Made by a program: the position numbers and the translations under genes. From an uncultured beta proteobacterium (lineage in GTDB: Bacteria; Pseudomonadota; Gammaproteobacteria; Burkholderiales; Burkholderiaceae_E), in assembly GCA_903934295.1 (NCBI GenBank), contig CAIZNI010000020.1, positions 62,001-126,000 on the forward strand: DNA of 64,000 bases. Reading direction: 5' to 3'. How positions within the stretch are numbered: the first letter of the stretch is position 1; each line of letters starts with the position of its first letter. The notes beneath the pieces were generated by a model. It ran no database searches, was not told the origin of the DNA, and saw only the letters and a program-made list of their open reading frames with translations. Below are positions 59,933 to 64,000 of this stretch, in pieces.

Positions 59933-61318
59933 TCAGGATCGCCCGCGGGACACGCTGCGCCGGCTCAGCGCCGAGAACAGCACCGCGCCCGCGGCCAGCG
60001 CGAGGCTGAGCAACGAAAACGTGAGGGCGTGATCGCGGGTGAGACCCTGCAGCCAGCTGATCCCGGTGGCACCCAGCAGGATGCCCATCAGCCGGGTGAC
60101 GCCGACCAGACTGCCGGCCACACCGCGCTCCTCGATCGGCAGCATCGAGGTCGTCGCCTCCATGTAGCCGACCTGGAACAGGCCCAGGCCCAGGCCGCTC
60201 ACCAGCATGCCGATGGCCAGCGGGATCTGGGCGGGTCCGGCCGGGGCTTGCATCACCGCCAGCACCACGGCCGTCAGCAGCAGGCCGACCGCTGAGGTCG
60301 CCAGCCCCAGCGCCATCAGCCGGGCAGCCGGCCAGCGTGCCGCCAGCCGACCGGCGAGCAGGCTGCCCAGCACCGACCCGCCCGGGTACATCGACAGCAT
60401 CAGCCCGGCCGACCCCAGCGAGGCGCCCGCCGCCCCGGTCAGCACATAGGGCAGCAGCAGCAGGTTGGCGAAGCAGGCCAGGTTGATCACCACCGAGGCC
60501 ACCTGGATGCCGGAAAACCGCACCGACCGGAACGGTGTCATCCGCAGCACCGGATGCGCGGTTCGCCCCTCGTGACGCACCCACAGGACGGCGCCCGCGC
60601 CGCCCGCGGCCAGCAGCAGCAGCGCCCGCCCCGCCTGCGCGCCCGGCCGGGTGAGTTCGGCCAGGCCGAGCACCAGGCAGGTGAGCACCGCGGTCAGCCC
60701 GATCGCGCCCGCCCAGTCGAACCGGGCGGCACGGGCGGCATCGGAGGACACCGCGAGACGCGGCCGCGCCGGCACCAGCGGCAGCAGCAGCAGCGCCACC
60801 AGCGCCACGGGCACGCGAAACCAGTACACCCCCGGCCAGCCGAGCGTCTGTATCAGCAGCCCACCCAGCCAGGGCCCGGCGGCCATCGCCACGCTGCCCA
60901 CCGCGATGTAGAGCGACAGCACCCGGGCCTTGTCGGCCGGCGCATACAGCAGCGTGGCCAGCGCCGGCCCGCACGACACCGCAATGCCCACCGCGGCGCC
61001 CTGAAACATCCGCATGGCGACCATGGTCGGAAAATCGGGGGCGAGCGCCACCGCGGCGTGGGCCAGCACGCTGGCGCCCAGGCCCAGGGCGAAGATGCGC
61101 CGGTGACCGAAACGGTCGCCCAGGTGACCGAAGATCAGCGCGAAGCTCGACTGCGCGAGCACGAAGGGAATCACCACCCACTGGATGTCGCGCAGCGGCA
61201 GCGAGAAGGCCGCGGTGATCACGGGGAACGCGGTGTTCACCGTGGTGTCGAACGGCGCCAGCAGGGAACCCAGGCAGATGATCGCCAGGGCGAGCCGGGT
61301 CCGGGCGACGCTTTGCAT
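59933..61318 (-). CDS. MFS transporter, DHA2-like (14-segment) type
   Basis: A 461-aa protein. It opens LALAIICLGSLLAPFDTTVNTAFPVI, the D-x-T-I/V-x-N-type motif of EmrB/QacA-like exporters. The loop 2-3 motif is IFGHLGDRFGHRRIFALG. About 14 hydrophobic segments can be counted. It is probably a drug or metabolite exporter. Its promoter side faces the unrelated gene at 61498. Confidence 0.88.
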   Translation of the reverse strand: MQSVARTRLALAIICLGSLLAPFDTTVNTAFPVITAAFSLPLRDIQWVVIPFVLAQSSFALIFGHLGDRFGHRRIFALGLGASVLAHAAVALAPDFPTMVAMRMFQGAAVGIAVSCGPALATLLYAPADKARVLSLYIAVGSVAMAAGPWLGGLLIQTLGWPGVYWFRVPVALVALLLLPLVPARPRLAVSSDAARAARFDWAGAIGLTAVLTCLVLGLAELTRPGAQAGRALLLLAAGGAGAVLWVRHEGRTAHPVLRMTPFRSVRFSGIQVASVVINLACFANLLLLPYVLTGAAGASLGSAGLMLSMYPGGSVLGSLLAGRLAARWPAARLMALGLATSAVGLLLTAVVLAVMQAPAGPAQIPLAIGMLVSGLGLGLFQVGYMEATTSMLPIEERGVAGSLVGVTRLMGILLGATGISWLQGLTRDHALTFSLLSLALAAGAVLFSALSRRSVSRGRS

Positions 61319-61497
61319 GGCGCATTATCGCCCCGTCCGCCGGGCGCGGACCGGCAGACGGCGCCTCGCCGGCCTTGGCCGCCGACGGCATCGCCGGGAT
61401 AGGCGGGTTTTGTCCCTTTTCAGCACGCATCGCCGCGGGCCCGGCGCGCCTAGAATCGAAGGACAAGGTGGCACTCAGGTGCCAAAAAGGAAATCCC

Positions 61498-62448
61498 GTG
61501 AAGTTCTCGATCCACACCGGCAATCATTTCAGCAATCCCGGCATCGCCGATACCGTACGCTTCCTGAAATTCGCCCTGCAGGACTGCGGACAGGATGCCC
61601 GGATCAACACCGGCATCGATCCGGCACGGATCAATCTGGTGATGGAGCACTTCGTCGATGACGCGTCAGTGCAGCGGATCCGGGCAGGGTTCGATGCCGG
61701 CGCCCGCTTCATCCTGATCGGCACCGAGCCCATCATCAATGGCGTGTTCAACGGCGGCATCGACGCGCACCACGCGCACTACAGCAACTCGGACTACTGG
61801 CGAAAGCGCTATGACGCGTTCGTGTCGATGATCCCGTTCGCGGATGCGATCTGGGTGCTGGCCGAGGGCATGGTGGCCGACTACCAGGCGCTGGCCCCGA
61901 ACCGTCCGGTGCTGTTCCTGCCGCATGGTCATGTCCAGCGCTTCGAGTTCTACCGGCACGTTCCCGAGCAGGACAAGGACATCGATTTCTACTTCTCGGG
62001 CAGCCTCACCGAACATCGCAAGGCGGTACTCCAGGCCCTGAGCGCCCGGTATCAGGTGATCTTCGATCACCAGCACACCCCGGATTACCTTCGCTTCGAC
62101 CACCTGTCGCGCAGCCGGGTGTGCCTGTCGCTGCGGCTGTCGCAGGCCAATGTGATCCCGTCGGTCTCGCGCATGCACTTCCATCTGCAGCACGGCAACT
62201 ACCTGCTGCACGAACGCTACCCGAACCGCTGCGCGCTGGACCCCTATGTCCTGCATATCCCGGTTGAGGAACTGATCGAAAGTGCCGAGGCCGCGCTGGC
62301 GCTTCCCGCCCGGCGCGAAACGGCAGCAGGCATCACCCAGCGCTTTCGCGCGGAGATGCCGATGAGCCGCCTGCTGCCACCGATCCTCGACGCGAGCCTG
62401 GCGCGCGCCGCGTCCCGGGTCGTCTCGCTGAATCTTTGCATGCCCTGA
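61498..62448 (+). CDS. Unrecognised protein, GT-B glycosyltransferase-like
   Basis: A 316-aa protein that I cannot assign firmly. The GTG start at 61498 follows AAAAAGGAAA. It begins KFSIHTGNHFSNPGIADTVRF and shows FADAIWVLAEGMVADYQAL, PVLFLPHGHVQRFEFY, a FYFSGSLTEHRKAVLQAL segment and SRSRVCLSLRLSQANVIPSVSRMHFHLQ. The last three resemble group-1 GT-B glycosyltransferases where the C-terminal domain begins. It lies 3 bases before GDP-fucose synthase, so a role in polysaccharide assembly is likely. A small hairpin (GGCAC-TCAG-GTGCC) lies just upstream of the ribosome-binding site. Confidence 0.6.
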   Translation: MKFSIHTGNHFSNPGIADTVRFLKFALQDCGQDARINTGIDPARINLVMEHFVDDASVQRIRAGFDAGARFILIGTEPIINGVFNGGIDAHHAHYSNSDYWRKRYDAFVSMIPFADAIWVLAEGMVADYQALAPNRPVLFLPHGHVQRFEFYRHVPEQDKDIDFYFSGSLTEHRKAVLQALSARYQVIFDHQHTPDYLRFDHLSRSRVCLSLRLSQANVIPSVSRMHFHLQHGNYLLHERYPNRCALDPYVLHIPVEELIESAEAALALPARRETAAGITQRFRAEMPMSRLLPPILDASLARAASRVVSLNLCMP

Positions 62449-62451
62449 CCG

Positions 62452-63381
62452 ATGGATCGCCAGGCGAAGGTCTTCATCGCCGGCCACCGCGGGATGGTCG
62501 GCTCAGCCTTGTGGCGCTGCCTGAGCGGGCGCGGCTACACGAACCTGCTCACCCGCACGCGCGCCGAACTCGATCTGCTCGACCAGTCGGCGGTCGACCG
62601 CTTCCTGAGCCGCGAGAGGCCCGACTATCTGTTCATCGCCGCTGCCCGGGTCGGCGGGATCGAGGCCAACAACACGATGCGCGCCGACTTCCTGTACGAG
62701 AACCTGCAGATCTCGGCCAACCTGATCCAGGGCGCGCACCGCGCCGGCGTGCAGCGCCTGATGTACCTGGCCTCCAATTGCATCTATCCGCGCCAGTGCC
62801 CCCAGCCGATGCGCGAGGAGATGCTGCTGACCGGACCGCTGGAGCCCACCAACGAGCCCTATGCGATCGCCAAGATCGCCGGCCTGAAGCTGTGCGAGAG
62901 CCACCAGCGCCAGAACGGACGCAACTACGTCAGCGTGATCCCCGCGAGCCTGTACGGCCCCAACGACAACTACGACCCGGCCTCCAGTCATGTGCTGCCG
63001 GCACTGCTGCGGCGCGCGCATGAAGCCCGTGTGCGTGGCGACCGGGAACTGATGGTGTGGGGCAGCGGCACCCCCCGGCGCGAATTCCTGGCGGTCGACG
63101 ATCTGGCCCAGGCGTGCGTGATGCTGGCCGAATCCGGCTACGACGGCGGGCCGATCAACATCGGCTGCGGCACCGATCTGTCGATACGGGAACTGGCGCA
63201 GGCGGTGGTGCGGACCACCGGCTTCGAGGGCGAGCTGGTGTTCGATGCCACCCGACCCGACGGCATCGCCCGCAAGCTGCTGGACTCCACCCGGATCGAA
63301 TCGCTCGGCTGGCGGGCCACGACCCCGCTGGACGAGGGTCTTCGGGAGGCCTATCGGACAGCGCCCTTCCGCAGCGCCTGA
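62452..63381 (+). CDS. fcl: GDP-L-fucose synthase
   Basis: A 309-aa SDR enzyme, the epimerase/reductase making GDP-L-fucose from GDP-4-keto-6-deoxymannose. The NADP motif is VFIAGHRGMVGSALWR, the catalytic Ser lies in YLASNCIYPRQ, and the Tyr-Lys pair is in PYAIAKIAGLKLCE. The Cys and His of the epimerase site are also seen (SLYGPNDNYDPASSHVLPALL). It is transcribed with the preceding gene. GDP-mannose dehydratase (gmd) is not in the window. Confidence 0.93.
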   Translation: MDRQAKVFIAGHRGMVGSALWRCLSGRGYTNLLTRTRAELDLLDQSAVDRFLSRERPDYLFIAAARVGGIEANNTMRADFLYENLQISANLIQGAHRAGVQRLMYLASNCIYPRQCPQPMREEMLLTGPLEPTNEPYAIAKIAGLKLCESHQRQNGRNYVSVIPASLYGPNDNYDPASSHVLPALLRRAHEARVRGDRELMVWGSGTPRREFLAVDDLAQACVMLAESGYDGGPINIGCGTDLSIRELAQAVVRTTGFEGELVFDATRPDGIARKLLDSTRIESLGWRATTPLDEGLREAYRTAPFRSA

Positions 63382-63476
63382 GCGGCACGCCAGGCGGTCA
63401 CGTCGATCGGTCGCACCGGCCGCTGGCACCGGGTGCGCTCGCCCCCGCGAGCGGCTCCCCCTCAGTCATCCCGCCC

Positions 63477-64000
63477 TCAGTCGCCCAGCAGCCTGCGCTT
63501 CATCGGCACCCGCGCCATGTCCTCGACATTGGCGCGCTGGGCAGCCCCGAACCGCTCCTGCACCAGGTTCAGGTACGCGGGGTTGGTGAAGTAGGTCTGC
63601 CAGGCCTGATCGCGAAAACGCAGTACCTCGGCCGAGCTCACATGGCGGGTCGCCAGCGGCTGGCACTCATAGGACAGGAAGGCGTAGCCGGCATAGCTGT
63701 CGGGCAGCTGCCAGCCGTTGCGCAGCGCCTTCTGGTACATCGGACTGCCCGGCAGCGCCTGGCAGGGATACAGGTTGGCCATCTCGGTGTTGAGCTCGAG
63801 CGCCAGGTCCAGCGTCTGCTGCATGGTCTGCAGCGTGTCCTCGGGGAAACCGAAGATGTAGTTGCTGATGACGTTGATGCCGCTGTCGCGCACCGTGCCG
63901 CAGATCTCGCGGATGTTCACTTCCTGGAAGCTGCCCTTGGAGACTTCCTTGCGCACCATCTGGTTGCCGGCCTCGATGCCCAGCGCCAGCCAGCCGATGC
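63477..64000 (-). CDS. Radical SAM protein (B12-binding type), 5' end cut by the window
   Basis: Only the C-terminal 174 residues or so are present; the CxxxCxxC cluster lies beyond base 64000. Visible features are LALGIEAGNQMVRKEVSKG, INVISNYIFGFPEDTLQTMQQTLDLA and the C-terminal NLYPCQALPGSPMY, typical of cobalamin-binding radical SAM enzymes of the BchE/HpnJ/P-methylase class. It converges on GDP-fucose synthase, with a 95-base gap that shows nothing clear. Confidence 0.82.
   Translation of the reverse strand, partial: IGWLALGIEAGNQMVRKEVSKGSFQEVNIREICGTVRDSGINVISNYIFGFPEDTLQTMQQTLDLALELNTEMANLYPCQALPGSPMYQKALRNGWQLPDSYAGYAFLSYECQPLATRHVSSAEVLRFRDQAWQTYFTNPAYLNLVQERFGAAQRANVEDMARVPMKRRLLGD

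Noticed and set aside
1-64000. CRISPR arrays, tRNA/rRNA genes, transposases or phage genes
   Set aside because: I looked for cloverleaf-like stretches, spaced direct repeats and transposase or integrase motifs and saw none. Only two short tandem arrays are present.

Overview
The window is a GC-rich, gene-dense piece of a proteobacterial chromosome, most likely an environmental betaproteobacterium of the order Burkholderiales. I base this on gene content: a yhdP-nitrilase-tldD-aroG block divergent from glnE, a Bug/TctC-type periplasmic binding protein, a CHCC zinc-finger gene before waaF, and a PEP-CTERM protein. The genus cannot be resolved. I see no tRNA, rRNA, CRISPR, insertion sequence or prophage. 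About 60 protein genes are supported. The only gene-free stretch over 300 bases (15794-16134) holds a Phe-rich leader peptide and a terminator.

1-5683: a ureide (uric-acid breakdown) locus. It has a partial FAD-linked oxidase, an SBP/ATPase/permease ABC transporter, a GntR/FCD regulator, 5-hydroxyisourate hydrolase and OHCU decarboxylase. The same 10-base motif TGTTAACATT occurs three times, before each transcription unit, and is a strong candidate for the regulator's operator. 5753-10050: a cobalamin adenosyltransferase, a translationally coupled ECF sigma/hydrolase/thioesterase operon, and a divergent PLP enzyme. 10109-13973: a cyanate transporter plus cyanase operon with a consensus sigma-54 promoter and NtrC-like sites.

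14046-25600: a cyclic-nucleotide-domain protein, then DAHP synthase behind a Phe/Tyr-codon leader and attenuator, then tldD, a nitrilase-family gene and yhdP. glnE is divergent from yhdP, with a four-copy 13-bp repeat between them. 25744-36872: a branched-chain amino-acid binding protein, azlCD plus an MFS gene, waaF, purU, small conserved genes, a 16-bp-period tandem repeat, a BepA-like protease, moaC, and a PEP-CTERM protein behind a sigma-54 promoter.

36928-41433: a flavin monooxygenase / small protein / TAXI-receptor operon and a serine hydrolase. 41525-48269: a six-gene arn operon for 4-amino-arabinose modification of lipid A, with ArnA split into two proteins. 48341-64000: accessory metabolism (TctC receptor, M20 amidohydrolase, thioesterase, rhodanese, two MFS transporters, cardiolipin synthase, two acyl-CoA dehydrogenases, a lipoprotein-like methyltransferase, a TauD-like dioxygenase). 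The right end has an unrecognised GT-B-like protein, GDP-fucose synthase and a partial radical SAM gene, which suggests the edge of a surface-polysaccharide locus.
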